Source: Mycolicibacterium sp. J2 (GTDB lineage: Bacteria; Actinomycetota; Actinomycetes; Mycobacteriales; Mycobacteriaceae). From it: a stretch of DNA of 64,000 bases. Location: the NCBI RefSeq assembly GCF_026240945.1, contig NZ_JAPFPY010000003.1, positions 62,001 through 126,000 on the forward strand, read 5' to 3'. Below the pieces are notes generated by a model, which had not been told where the DNA came from, ran no database searches, and worked only from the letters and a program-made list of their open reading frames with translations. Every line of letters begins with the position of its first letter. Within the stretch, counting starts at the first letter, position 1. Below are positions 37,393 to 45,389 of this stretch, piece by piece. The translations under genes and the position numbers were made by a program.

Positions 37393-38199
37393 ATGTCCCT
37401 GCGATTCCGGATGGTCACCGCCGCGCTGGTCGCCGCCGCGATGCCGTTCGCCCTGGCCGCCTGCGGCGGTGGCGACGACAGCAAGAAGGTGACCGTCGGC
37501 ATCAAGTACGACCAGCCCGGCTTGGGGCTGAAGAACCCGGACGGCACGTTCAGCGGTTTCGACGTCGATGTCGCCACCTACGTGGCCGGCCAGCTCGGGT
37601 ACAAGCCGGAAGATATCGAGTTCAAGGAGGCGCCGTCGGGCCAGCGCGAAAACCTGATCCAGAACGGGCAGGTGGACTACATCGTGGCCACCTACTCGAT
37701 CACGGATGCCCGTAAGGAGAAGGTCGATTTCGCCGGGCCCTACCTGATCACCGGGCAGAGCCTGCTGGTCAAGGCCGACAACACCGATATCACCGGCCCG
37801 GAGTCGTTGCAGAACAACAAGAAGCTGTGCTCGGTCAGCGGGTCCACGCCGGCGCAGCGGATCAAGGACAAGTATCCGGGCGTGCAGCTGCAGCAGTACG
37901 ACACGTATTCGGCGTGTGTCGAGGCGCTCAAGACCGGCGCGATCGACGCCGTCACCACCGACGAGGTGATCCTGGCCGGCTACGCGGCGCAGAGTCCCGG
38001 CACCTTCAAGATCGTCGGCAAGCCCTTCTCCGAGGAGCGGTACGGCATCGGCCTGAAGAAGGGTGACACCGAGCTGCGGACCAAGATCAACGACGCCATC
38101 ACCAAGATGGAGTCCGACGGCGCCTGGAAGACGGCGTTCGACAAGAATCTCGGGCCGGCCGGTATCACCGCACCCGCGCCGCCGACCGTCGACAAGTAG
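37393..38199 (+). CDS. gluB: Amino acid ABC transporter substrate-binding lipoprotein GluB
   Basis: A 268-residue extracytoplasmic solute-binding protein (family 3). The signal peptide ends in lipobox ALAAC (Cys about 24). The GFDVDVATYVAGQLGYKPEDIEF region (about 58-80), VDYIVATYSITDARKEKVDF and AIDAVTTDEVIL are typical of glutamate/glutamine binders. ATG 37393 has AAAGGAG in position; an in-frame ATG at 37372 overlapping the gluA stop would disturb the signal peptide. It feeds substrate to GluC/GluD. Confidence 0.9.
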   Translation: MSLRFRMVTAALVAAAMPFALAACGGGDDSKKVTVGIKYDQPGLGLKNPDGTFSGFDVDVATYVAGQLGYKPEDIEFKEAPSGQRENLIQNGQVDYIVATYSITDARKEKVDFAGPYLITGQSLLVKADNTDITGPESLQNNKKLCSVSGSTPAQRIKDKYPGVQLQQYDTYSACVEALKTGAIDAVTTDEVILAGYAAQSPGTFKIVGKPFSEERYGIGLKKGDTELRTKINDAITKMESDGAWKTAFDKNLGPAGITAPAPPTVDK

Positions 38200-38213
38200 A
38201 CCGCGCAGGTCCC

Positions 38214-38894
38214 GTGGCGATCTTCACCGAATACCAGGACCGGATCCTCGCCGCGTTCTGGATGACGATCCAGCTGACGGTGTACTCGGCCATCGGCGCG
38301 CTGGTGCTGGGCACCCTGCTGGCGGCGATGCGGCTGTCTCCCGTTCCCGTGATGCGGGCGCTGGGCACCGGCTACGTCAACGTGGTGCGCAACACCCCGC
38401 TGACGCTGATCTTGGTGTTCTGTTCGCTGGGACTGGGTAACACCCTGCACATCACGCTGGCCGATCCGCTGTCGCCGACGTCGATCGCCGACAGCGGGTT
38501 CCGGCTCGCGGTGCTCGGCCTGACCGTCTACACGGCGTCCTTCGTCTGCGAGTCCATTCGTTCCGGGGTGAACACGGTGCCCATCGGCCAGGCCGAGGCG
38601 GCCCGCTCGCTCGGCCTGACGTTCGGCCAGAACTTGCGGATCATCTTGTTGCCGCAGGCTTTTCGTGCGGTGATCATCCCGCTGGGTTCGGTGCTGATCG
38701 CGCTGACCAAGAACACCACGATCGCCTCGGCGATCGGGGTGGCCGAGGCGGCACTGCTGATGAAGGAGATGATCGAGAACACCGCGGCGCTGCTGCTGGT
38801 CGGCTCGATCTTCGCCGCCGGGTTCGTCATCCTGACCTTGCCGATGGGGCTGTTGTTCGGGTGGTTGGGCAAGCGCTGGGCGGTTTTGCGATGA
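38214..38894 (+). CDS. gluC: Amino acid ABC transporter permease GluC
   Basis: A 226-residue permease of the His/Glu/Gln type with about five membrane helices. The EAA-like loop is GQAEAARSLGLTFGQNLRIILLPQA (about 122-146). The GTG start at 38214 lies 14 nt after the gluB stop with only a weak ribosome site. Its TGA overlaps the gluD ATG by 4 nt, so the two permease subunits are coupled and likely form a heterodimer. Confidence 0.88.
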   Translation: MAIFTEYQDRILAAFWMTIQLTVYSAIGALVLGTLLAAMRLSPVPVMRALGTGYVNVVRNTPLTLILVFCSLGLGNTLHITLADPLSPTSIADSGFRLAVLGLTVYTASFVCESIRSGVNTVPIGQAEAARSLGLTFGQNLRIILLPQAFRAVIIPLGSVLIALTKNTTIASAIGVAEAALLMKEMIENTAALLLVGSIFAAGFVILTLPMGLLFGWLGKRWAVLR

Positions 38895-39760
38895 CACAAG
38901 CATCGGTCCTCTACGACGCGCCGGGGCCGCGAGCCCGGGTGCGCAACATGATCACCGCCGTGCTGACGGTGCTGGTGTTCGCGGCGATCCTGGCCTGGGT
39001 GATCTGGAAGTTCGCGGCGGCTGACCAATTCACCGCCGCCAAGTGGGAGCCGTTCCTGACGGCCAACCTCTGGAAGAACTACATCCTGGAGGGCGTGCAG
39101 GGCACATTGACGGCGGCGGCGCTGTCGATCGTGCTCGCGTTGGTACTCGGGTGTGCGCTGGGCGTGGGCCGGTTGTCACCGGTGCGCTGGATCAGCTGGA
39201 CGTGCGCGACGGTGGTCGAGTTCTTCCGGGCGGTACCGGTGCTCATCATGATGCTGTTCGCGTATGCCTTATTCGCCGAGTACGACGTGTTCCCGTCCAA
39301 ACAACTGGCGCTGGCAGGCGTGGTGACGGGTCTGACGCTGTACAACGGCGCCGTGATCGCCGAGATCGTGCGCACCGGCGTGCACGCGTTGCCGCGCGGT
39401 CAGGCCGAGGCCGCCTCGGCGCTGGGCCTGACCTGGCTGCAGACCATGCGCTCGATTCTGTTGCCGCAGGCCATCACCTCGATGCTGCCGGTGCTGGTGT
39501 CGCAGATGGTGGTGGTGCTCAAGGACACGGCCATCGGCTACCAGATCACGTTCATCGAGATGGTGCGCCAGGGCACCAGCGTGGGTACGTCGTACGGCAA
39601 CCTGATTCCCGCGCTGATGGTGATCGCCGTCTTGATGATCAGCCTGAACTTCGGCCTGTCCTGGTTCGCGACCTGGCTGGAGGCACGGCTGCGCCGATCC
39701 AAGAAGGGCCCAGAACCGGTGACGCAGAAGGAGTTCGTCCAGGACGGCTCGGCGGTCTAA
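38891..39760 (+). CDS. gluD: Amino acid ABC transporter permease GluD
   Basis: A 289-residue permease with a membrane helix near 25-42 and a core of about five helices from 65. The EAA loop is GQAEAASALGLTWLQTMRSILLPQA (about 172-196). The C-terminal 25 residues are charged and cytoplasmic. It completes the gluABCD set. The stop overlaps the convergent TetR gene by 3 nt. Confidence 0.88.
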   Translation: MTQASVLYDAPGPRARVRNMITAVLTVLVFAAILAWVIWKFAAADQFTAAKWEPFLTANLWKNYILEGVQGTLTAAALSIVLALVLGCALGVGRLSPVRWISWTCATVVEFFRAVPVLIMMLFAYALFAEYDVFPSKQLALAGVVTGLTLYNGAVIAEIVRTGVHALPRGQAEAASALGLTWLQTMRSILLPQAITSMLPVLVSQMVVVLKDTAIGYQITFIEMVRQGTSVGTSYGNLIPALMVIAVLMISLNFGLSWFATWLEARLRRSKKGPEPVTQKEFVQDGSAV

Positions 39761-40344
39761 TCGGCCGGCCAGGCCTTGAGTGCACGGTCGGCAAGGGCAT
39801 GAACCTCGGCTCGGGTCGCACCGCTGGCGGCCTGCACGGCGATGCCCTGGCAGACCGAGGAGATCCACCGGGCCAGGGCGACGGGATCCTCGCCGGGGAT
39901 CTCCCCGGCGGCTTGGGCTTCGGCGAACCGCTCGGCCAGGACTTGCACCCCCGCAGACCGCATGTCCGCGAGGTCGGCCTGCAGACAGGTGGCGTCGGAG
40001 CCGACGGCGAGTGCACTCTGCACCAACAGACAGCCCGGCGGATGTCCCGGTGTGGTGGTCGCGTCCGCGGCCCCGTGCACCATCTCGTACGCCACCTCCC
40101 ACGCGGTGGGTTGAGCCAGTGCAGCAGCCGCGTAACCGCCGTGCCCGGTGACGTAATGCTGCACCGCTTCTCGGAAAAGCCGCTCTTTGCAACCGAATTG
40201 GGCGTACAGGCTGCGCCGGTTGATTCCGGTGGCGTCGGTCAGGTCGGTGATGGACACACCGTCGTAGCCGTGTTCCCAGAACAACCGCGTGGCGGTCTCC
40301 AGCACGGTGTGCGGGTCGTACTCGCGGGGCCGACCGATCGCCAT
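39757..40344 (-). CDS. TetR family regulator next to SDR
   Basis: A 195-residue TetR regulator: helix-turn-helix at about 15-55 (GVSITDLTDATGINRRSLYAQF) and a ligand domain with a conserved PPGCLLVQSALA segment (about 102-113). It is divergently placed from an SDR gene across 120 nt and is the likely regulator of that SDR and of itself. It may have no functional link to gluABCD, with which it only converges. Confidence 0.83.
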   Translation of the reverse strand: MAIGRPREYDPHTVLETATRLFWEHGYDGVSITDLTDATGINRRSLYAQFGCKERLFREAVQHYVTGHGGYAAAALAQPTAWEVAYEMVHGAADATTTPGHPPGCLLVQSALAVGSDATCLQADLADMRSAGVQVLAERFAEAQAAGEIPGEDPVALARWISSVCQGIAVQAASGATRAEVHALADRALKAWPAD

Positions 40345-40413
40345 CCGACCTCCTGGTTGTGACGCCCGCCACAGTTAGGAATGATCCGATCCAGTGACGG
40401 CTTGAGCTGACTG

Positions 40414-40422
40414 TACTTAGTA
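40414..40422. promoter_or_regulatory. Possible TetR operator in TetR/SDR divergent region
   Basis: TACTTAGTA is a short perfect palindrome (4-bp arms) inside an AT-rich island (about 40405-40440) of the divergent gap. It sits where promoter and operator are expected, but is too short to be certain. Confidence 0.3.
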
Positions 40423-40464
40423 ACCAATCAGTTCGAAATAACCATCCCAGCAGCGGAGGACCCC

Positions 40465-41220
40465 ATGGCCACGACATCGACCACACCCCTGACCGGTAAG
40501 CGCGCCCTGGTGACGGGTGGGTCGCGCGGTATCGGCGCCGAGATCGTCCGGCGGTTGACCGCCGATGGCGCAGCCGTTGCCTTCACGTACAACTCCTCGC
40601 CGGAGCCGGCCGAGGCGCTGGCCGCTGAACTGTCGGCGACGGGCGCCACCGTGGTCGCACTGCAAGCCGACAGCGCGGACGCCGCCGCCGTGGCAGCCGC
40701 GGTCGACGACACCGTCGCCCAGTTGGGCGGCCTGGACATCCTGGTGAACAACGCTGGGGTGGCCCACATCGCCCCGATCGAGGACTTCCCGCTCGAAGAG
40801 TTCGATCGGCTGGTGAACGTCAACGTCCGCGCTGTGTTCGCGGCGATCCAGCGAGCCGTACCCCACCTCGGTGAAGGCGGCCGCATCATCACCATCGGCA
40901 GCGTGAACGGCGACCGCTCGCCGGTGGGCGGGCTGTCGGTCTACTCCCTGACCAAGGCAGCCGTCGCCGGCCTGACGCGCGGGCTCGTCCGCGAACTCGG
41001 CCCGCGCGGGATCACCGTCAACAACATCCAGCCAGGACCGATTGCCACCGACATGAACCCCGAAGAGGGCGAGCTCGCCGACCAGGTGCGGCCGTTCATC
41101 GCCGTCGGCCATTACGGCCGGACGAGTGATATCGCCAGCGCCGTCGCCTATCTGGCCCATCCCGAGTCGGGTTATGTGACCGGCATCAGCTGGAACATCG
41201 ACGGAGGATTCGTCATTTAG
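40465..41220 (+). CDS. SDR family oxidoreductase
   Basis: A 251-residue classical short-chain dehydrogenase. NAD(P) motif TGGSRGIG (about 17-24), NNAG (about 93-96), catalytic Ser in TIGSVN (about 149), Tyr-x3-Lys in YSLTK (about 160-164) and a C-terminal GYVTGISWNIDGGF. The Arg after Ser-Arg in the nucleotide motif suggests NADP(H). ATG 40465 has GGAGGA at 40454-40459. Substrate unknown; probably controlled by the divergent TetR. The final codons are repeated in degenerate form downstream. Confidence 0.88.
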   Translation: MATTSTTPLTGKRALVTGGSRGIGAEIVRRLTADGAAVAFTYNSSPEPAEALAAELSATGATVVALQADSADAAAVAAAVDDTVAQLGGLDILVNNAGVAHIAPIEDFPLEEFDRLVNVNVRAVFAAIQRAVPHLGEGGRIITIGSVNGDRSPVGGLSVYSLTKAAVAGLTRGLVRELGPRGITVNNIQPGPIATDMNPEEGELADQVRPFIAVGHYGRTSDIASAVAYLAHPESGYVTGISWNIDGGFVI

Positions 41221-41295
41221 GGCGCGCGGAGGATTCGTCGTCTAAGACCGCGGAGGGTTCGTCATCCAGACCGCGCGGAGGATTCGCGTCTAGAC
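41203..41295 (+). repeat. Degenerate 24-25-bp tandem repeat starting in the SDR tail
   Basis: Units beginning GGAGGATTCGTC (third copy GGAGGGTTCGTC) start at 41203, 41228, 41252 and 41277. The first encodes the SDR C-terminus (GGFVI plus stop); the next re-encode GGFVV plus stop and GGFVI without a stop. The run ends in the recX 3' end. It looks like tandem duplication of the gene's tail. Confidence 0.75.
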
Positions 41296-41823
41296 GGCCC
41301 GCCGTGCCCGCTCTTGGGCCAGTTGCGTTTTGACCACGTCGAAGGCCATGGTCTGGCTGTAGCCCCGGCGGGCCAGCATACCGACGAGACGTCGGGTCAC
41401 CTTGGCTTCGTCGTCGAGGTTTTCGCGGCGCAGCTTGGTAGCCACCAGCCGCTCGGCCTGCACCTGCCACTCCCCCGCGTCGACGCCGTCGAGCGTCTCG
41501 GCGATGACGTCCGCATCGACACCTTTGGTGCGCAACTCGGCGAGCAAGGCGCGCTTGCCTTTTCCGGCATTGGTCCGCCGACTGCGGACCCACTCCTGGG
41601 CAAACGCGGCATCGTCGACCAATCCGACCTCGACCAGCCGGTCCAGCACCCTGGCACTCACATCATCTGGATAGCCACGCTTGGTCAGCGCAGCTTCCAA
41701 CTCGGCCCTGGTGCGGGCCCGCACGGTGAGCAGGCGCAGACACACGTCCCGCGCCTGCTCCTCGCGCTTGGGCCCCTCAGCCGGCCCTGTCTCAGAAGTC
41801 GACCGGGGCGGGCAGAACGTCAT
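41290..41823 (-). CDS. recX: RecA regulatory protein RecX
   Basis: A 177-residue inhibitor of RecA filament activity. Three-helix RecX repeats are visible (e.g. [28 protein letters not shown] about 25-52; [18 protein letters not shown] about 66-83; [23 protein letters not shown] about 140-162). ATG 41823 lies inside the recA 3' end (32-nt overlap), so recX is coupled to recA. The C-terminus borders the tandem repeat; the last copy overlaps the stop by a few bases. Confidence 0.94.
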   Translation of the reverse strand: MTFCPPRSTSETGPAEGPKREEQARDVCLRLLTVRARTRAELEAALTKRGYPDDVSARVLDRLVEVGLVDDAAFAQEWVRSRRTNAGKGKRALLAELRTKGVDADVIAETLDGVDAGEWQVQAERLVATKLRRENLDDEAKVTRRLVGMLARRGYSQTMAFDVVKTQLAQERARRAV

Positions 41824-42835
41824 CGTCGGTCACCACGGCACCGATGCCGAGCTTCTCCTTGATCTTCTTCTCGATCTCGTTGGCCACATCGACGTTCTCC
41901 AGCAGGAACTTTCGGGCGTTCTCCTTGCCCTGCCCCAGCTGCTCGCCGTCGTAGGTGAACCACGAACCGGACTTGCGGATGAAGCCGTGCTCGACACCCA
42001 TGTCGATGAGCGAGCCCTCCCGGCTGATGCCGTGGCCGTACAGGATGTCGAACTCGGCCTGCTTGAACGGCGGGGACACCTTGTTCTTGACGACCTTCAC
42101 CCGGGTGCGGTTACCCACCGCGTCGGTGCCGTCCTTGAGCGTCTCGATCCGTCGGACGTCCAGGCGCACGGAGGCGTAGAACTTCAGCGCTTTACCACCG
42201 GTGGTGGTCTCGGGCGAGCCGAACATCACGCCGATCTTCTCGCGCAGCTGGTTGATGAAGATCGCGGTGGTGCCCGAATTGTTCAGCGCACCGGTCATCT
42301 TGCGCAGCGCCTGGCTCATCAGTCGGGCCTGCAGGCCGACGTGGCTGTCACCCATCTCGCCCTCGATCTCCGCACGCGGCACCAGCGCGGCCACCGAGTC
42401 GATGACCAGGATGTCCAGCGCGCCGGAGCGCACCAGCATGTCGGCGATCTCCAGCGCCTGCTCACCGGTGTCGGGCTGGGATACCAGCAACGCATCGGTG
42501 TCCACACCGAGCTTCTTGGCGTATTCCGGGTCCAGCGCGTGCTCGGCGTCGATGAACGCCGCGATACCGCCTGCGGCCTGCGCATTGGCCACCGCGTGCA
42601 GCGCAACGGTGGTCTTACCGGAGGATTCCGGTCCGTAGATCTCGATGACCCGGCCCCGCGGCAAGCCGCCGATGCCCAGCGCCACGTCCAGGGAGATGGA
42701 TCCGGTCGGGATGACGGAGATGGGCTGGCGCACCTCCTCGCCGAGGCGCATGACCGAGCCTTTGCCGTAATTCTTCTCGATCTGCGCCATCGCCAGTTCG
42801 AGCGCTTTTTCGCGGTCGGGAGCCTGTGGTGCCAT
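41792..42835 (-). CDS. recA: Recombinase RecA (no intein)
   Basis: Strand-exchange protein and SOS co-protease. It has 347 residues, Walker A GPESSGKT (about 68-75), Walker [13 protein letters not shown] (about 142-153), and the DNA-binding loops around residues 158-166 and 195-210. The intein that interrupts M. tuberculosis recA is absent; the reading frame is continuous. ATG 42835 has GGAGAGG upstream. Two promoter types precede it: a LexA-controlled one further upstream and a RecA-NDp one nearer the gene. Confidence 0.98.
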   Translation of the reverse strand: MAPQAPDREKALELAMAQIEKNYGKGSVMRLGEEVRQPISVIPTGSISLDVALGIGGLPRGRVIEIYGPESSGKTTVALHAVANAQAAGGIAAFIDAEHALDPEYAKKLGVDTDALLVSQPDTGEQALEIADMLVRSGALDILVIDSVAALVPRAEIEGEMGDSHVGLQARLMSQALRKMTGALNNSGTTAIFINQLREKIGVMFGSPETTTGGKALKFYASVRLDVRRIETLKDGTDAVGNRTRVKVVKNKVSPPFKQAEFDILYGHGISREGSLIDMGVEHGFIRKSGSWFTYDGEQLGQGKENARKFLLENVDVANEIEKKIKEKLGIGAVVTDDDVLPAPVDF

Positions 42836-42891
42836 GGTGATACCTCTCCGGTAGTCGTTCGGTTGACCGGTGTTCCGGTCGGTTGGCTGCG

Positions 42892-42914
42892 ACATTAGGG
42901 CCAGCCACCGACAA
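42892..42914 (-). promoter_or_regulatory. RecA-NDp (PafBC-type) promoter of recA
   Basis: Minus strand TTGTCGGTGG (42914-42905), seven bases, TAATGT (42897-42892). This matches the consensus for the LexA-independent, DNA-damage-inducible mycobacterial promoter class first described at recA. Confidence 0.85.
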
Positions 42915-42937
42915 GTCAGCTCAGTCGAACGCTCACC

Positions 42938-42959
42938 AGACTAACGAACAGGTGTTCGA
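42938..42959 (-). promoter_or_regulatory. LexA box and SOS promoter of recA
   Basis: LexA box TCGAACACCTGTTCGT (42959-42944, one end mismatch) directly abuts the -10 element TAGTCT (42943-42938). It is the distal of the two recA promoters, as in M. tuberculosis. Confidence 0.85.
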
Positions 42960-42990
42960 AGGCAAGTGAGACACGCCGGGCGGGGTTTTT

Positions 42991-43113
42991 CACCGGGCGA
43001 GCGCAGCGACGGGAGAACAAGCACCGGGCGAGCGAAGCGACGGGAGAACAAGCACCGGGCGAGCGAAGCGACGGGAGAACAAGCACCGGGCGAGCGCAGC
43101 GACGGGAAGACAG
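42991..43113. repeat. Four 31-bp tandem repeats upstream of recA
   Basis: Units beginning CACCGGGCGAGCG start at 42991, 43022, 43053 and 43084, exactly 31 bp apart; the fourth has a diverged end. Units differ mainly at GAGCGAAGC/GAGCGCAGC. They lie between the recA promoters and the DUF3046 stop. There are no spacers, so this is not a CRISPR array. Confidence 0.9.
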
Positions 43114-43121
43114 GTCCCGCC

Positions 43122-43313
43122 TCACCACTCCTCGCGCGGCACCTCGAAGTCGGCGCACAACGCCCGCCACACGTCCCGCGGCTCGACACCGGCCTCGATG
43201 GCCTGTGCAGCGGTGCGTCCCATCCCACTCAACACGTGGTCGACGAGCACCGAGGCGCCGTACGCCGAGCCGAACTGAGCGCTGACGCGTTCGTGGAATT
43301 CGGTGAGCCGCAC
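43122..43313 (-). CDS. DUF3046 protein (Rv2738c equivalent)
   Basis: A 63-residue protein beginning RLTEFHERV with GMGRTAAQAIEAGVEPRDVWRALC in the second half, matching DUF3046, which sits next to recA in many actinobacteria. Function is unknown. The GTG start at 43313 lies 10 nt after the glycosyltransferase stop, so it is probably translated from the same mRNA. The 31-bp repeats begin right after its stop. Confidence 0.88.
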   Translation of the reverse strand: MRLTEFHERVSAQFGSAYGASVLVDHVLSGMGRTAAQAIEAGVEPRDVWRALCADFEVPREEW

Positions 43314-43322
43314 GCCACCAAC

Positions 43323-44495
43323 CTACCCAGCCACCGACAGGGCGTCATGGCACACCCGTACCGGATCCGCCACCTCCGCGCTACCGGCCGCCGCTTGTCG
43401 AGCCGCGGCCCGGTGCGAGGGTCGCGACAGCACCTCGGACACCGCCGCCGCCAGCGACTCCCCCGTCAGCGGTCGGACGAAGGGGCCAATTCCTTGGCGC
43501 GCAACACGATTGGCGATCTCCCACTGGTCGCCGCCACCGGGCACCGTCACCAGCGGGACGCCGTGCATCAGCGCCTTGGACACGATGCCGTGCCCGCCAC
43601 CGCACACCAACACGTCGGCCGCACCCAGCAGCTCGTCCTGCCGGCCCAGACCGACCACCGCCCACGGCGGGACGTCCAGCTCCGCACCACCCAGTCGGGA
43701 GACCACCACCCGGGTGCCGGCGGGCACACCGCGCCCCGGGGTCAGCGCCGAGAGCGCCACCTCGGCCAGCCCGCCGGCCCCGGTGGAGGCAGTCGACGGC
43801 GCCACCACCACCAGTGGCCCGGCACCGGGCGGCGGTTCCAGGACGTCGGGGGTCGGCTCGAAATGCAGCGGTCCCACCACGACCGCTGCGGCGGGCCAAT
43901 CCGGCCGGGGCACCTCCAGGGCGGGCAGTGTGGCAATGAGCATGCGCAGCGGGCCCGGGTCCGGCCCGGGCAGCCCGATTCCGAGCCGCGCCTGCGCCCG
44001 CTGCCTGGCACCGTCGCGCACCGACCGCGCGGTCAGCGCGCGCAGCACCGTATCGCGGAGCCGCCCGCGCACACCGGTGCCGGGCGCCAGGCCGCTGCCC
44101 AGCGGTGGCAGTCCCTTCGACGGCCGGTACAACGGATGTGGGTCCAGCTCCACCCAGGGCAGGCCGAGCAGCTCGGCGGCCAGTCCACCACACACGGTGA
44201 TGACGTCGGAGACCACCAAATCGGGTGCCAGCGCACGTATTACGGGCATGTTGTCGAGGGCCATGCGGGCCGCACGCCGGTGGATCTTGGCACCGGCGTC
44301 GCCGTCGTCGTCGCCCTCGCGCACATCCAGACCGGCCAGCGGCACGGCATCCACTCCGGCGGCGCGCGCGGTGGGCAGCCACCGCTCACCCGTCAGCAGG
44401 GTCGGGACGTCACCGGCGGCCAGGAATCGCAGGCACAGCGCTATCGCCGGGAACGCATGTCCGGGATCCGGCCCGGCCACCACCGCGACACGCAC
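43323..44495 (-). CDS. UDP-glycosyltransferase-like protein, GT-B fold (Rv2739c equivalent)
   Basis: A 390-residue protein with the GT-B/MGT-type architecture. The N-terminal part has DLVVSDVITVCGGLAAELLGLPWVEL (about 93-118). The C-terminal donor-binding half has ADVLVCGGGHGIVSKALMHGVPLVTVPGGGDQWEIANRV, with the His-Gly and Gly-Gly-Asp-Gln elements. Substrates are unknown; the M. tuberculosis homologue is called a possible alanine-rich transferase. The GTG start at 44495. It is divergent from the epoxide-hydrolase-like gene and upstream of DUF3046. Confidence 0.85.
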   Translation of the reverse strand: MRVAVVAGPDPGHAFPAIALCLRFLAAGDVPTLLTGERWLPTARAAGVDAVPLAGLDVREGDDDGDAGAKIHRRAARMALDNMPVIRALAPDLVVSDVITVCGGLAAELLGLPWVELDPHPLYRPSKGLPPLGSGLAPGTGVRGRLRDTVLRALTARSVRDGARQRAQARLGIGLPGPDPGPLRMLIATLPALEVPRPDWPAAAVVVGPLHFEPTPDVLEPPPGAGPLVVVAPSTASTGAGGLAEVALSALTPGRGVPAGTRVVVSRLGGAELDVPPWAVVGLGRQDELLGAADVLVCGGGHGIVSKALMHGVPLVTVPGGGDQWEIANRVARQGIGPFVRPLTGESLAAAVSEVLSRPSHRAAARQAAAGSAEVADPVRVCHDALSVAG

Positions 44496-44524
44496 GCGCT
44501 CACCCTGCCACACCCCACACCATC

Positions 44525-44530
44525 TACCCT
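44525..44530 (+). promoter_or_regulatory. -10 element for leaderless ephG-like gene
   Basis: TACCCT ends 7 nt before ATG 44538, in the 42-nt gap to the divergent glycosyltransferase gene. Confidence 0.5.
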
Positions 44531-44537
44531 GAGGGAC

Positions 44538-44978
44538 ATGACCGAGCAGGTGGTCCCGGTCGGGACCGACAACATCGCCACCGTCACGGCGTTCCTGAAC
44601 TCCCTGCGCGCACCCGACCTGGATGCCGCCGCCGAGCTCCTCGACGAGAACCTCGTCTACCAGAATGTCGGCTTCCCCACCGTGTACGGCCGCCGCCGCA
44701 CCATCAAACTGTTCCGCGCCATGGACCGGCCCAGCCTGGGTTTCGACGTGAAGATCCACCGCTCGGCGGCCGATGGTGCGTCGGTGCTCAACGAACGCAC
44801 CGATGTGCTGATTTTCGGCCCGGTGCGGCTGCAGTTCTGGGTGTGCGGCGTGTTCGAGGTGCACGACGGGCGCATCACGCTGTGGCGGGACTACTTCGAC
44901 CAGTTCGACTTCGCCAAGGCCGTGGTACGCGGCCTGGTCGGCGCCGTGATCCCCGCGCTGCGTCCTGCACTGACATGA
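44538..44978 (+). CDS. ephG: Limonene-1,2-epoxide hydrolase-like protein (EphG/Rv2740 equivalent)
   Basis: A 146-residue SnoaL-like/limonene-epoxide-hydrolase fold protein. Conserved pieces include LDAAAELLDENLVYQNVGFPTVYGR (about 28-52), the Asp/Arg of NERTDVLIFG (about 85-94) and ITLWRDYFDQFDF (about 113-125); the Asp-Arg-Asp set is that of epoxide hydrolysis. M. tuberculosis Rv2740 hydrolyses fatty or steroid epoxides in vitro. The start appears leaderless. Its stop overlaps the next gene's start (ATGA). Confidence 0.87.
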   Translation: MTEQVVPVGTDNIATVTAFLNSLRAPDLDAAAELLDENLVYQNVGFPTVYGRRRTIKLFRAMDRPSLGFDVKIHRSAADGASVLNERTDVLIFGPVRLQFWVCGVFEVHDGRITLWRDYFDQFDFAKAVVRGLVGAVIPALRPALT

Positions 44979-45388
44979 CCGAACGCACCAAACCCAACCT
45001 GTTCCAGCTGATCGGCTACTGCTGCAACCGGCGACTGCCGGATTCGATGCTGGACTGGGTCCGCAACGACCTCACCGGCCCGGGTGCCACCCGACGGGTG
45101 ATGCTGCGCGTCCTCATCCCGGCCGTGCTGATCCTCATCCCGTTCTGGTTCGTCCCCATCGACTTCGTCACGCGGGCCAGCATGACGATCCCGATCCTGA
45201 TCCCGTTCATCTACTTCTCGCATGCGTTGAACAAGATCTGGCGCAAGCACATGCTGCGGGTGCACGGCCTGGATCCGAACCTGATCGACAAGATCCAGCG
45301 GGAAAAGGACGCCGACAAGCACCGCTCGTATATCGAACGGTTCGGGCCGCGCCCCGACGGTGTCGAGACGGGCACCCACGACCTGTAG
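44975..45388 (+). CDS. DUF5313-like membrane protein
   Basis: A 137-residue protein: NLFQLIGYCCNRRLPDSMLDWVRNDL (about 8-33) then two membrane helices (about 45-62 and 70-86) and a charged C-terminal tail (GLDPNLIDKIQREKDADKH). This resembles the actinobacterial DUF5313 family of unknown function. ATG 44975 overlaps the ephG stop by 4 nt, so it is co-translated. It converges on the psp operon with 1 nt between stops, at the position where M. tuberculosis has pspN (Rv2742c). Confidence 0.72.
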   Translation: MTERTKPNLFQLIGYCCNRRLPDSMLDWVRNDLTGPGATRRVMLRVLIPAVLILIPFWFVPIDFVTRASMTIPILIPFIYFSHALNKIWRKHMLRVHGLDPNLIDKIQREKDADKHRSYIERFGPRPDGVETGTHDL

Positions 45389-45389
45389 T

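Noticed and set aside
40345..40464. Strong TetR operator in the TetR/SDR gap
   Set aside because: Only short palindromes (TACTTAGTA) were found; listed as a low-confidence site rather than a finding.
41792..42835. RecA intein as in M. tuberculosis
   Set aside because: The RecA reading frame is continuous at normal length; no intein blocks are present.
42991..43113. Possible CRISPR array (31-bp regular repeats)
   Set aside because: Units are directly adjacent with no unique spacers, and there are no cas genes in the window.
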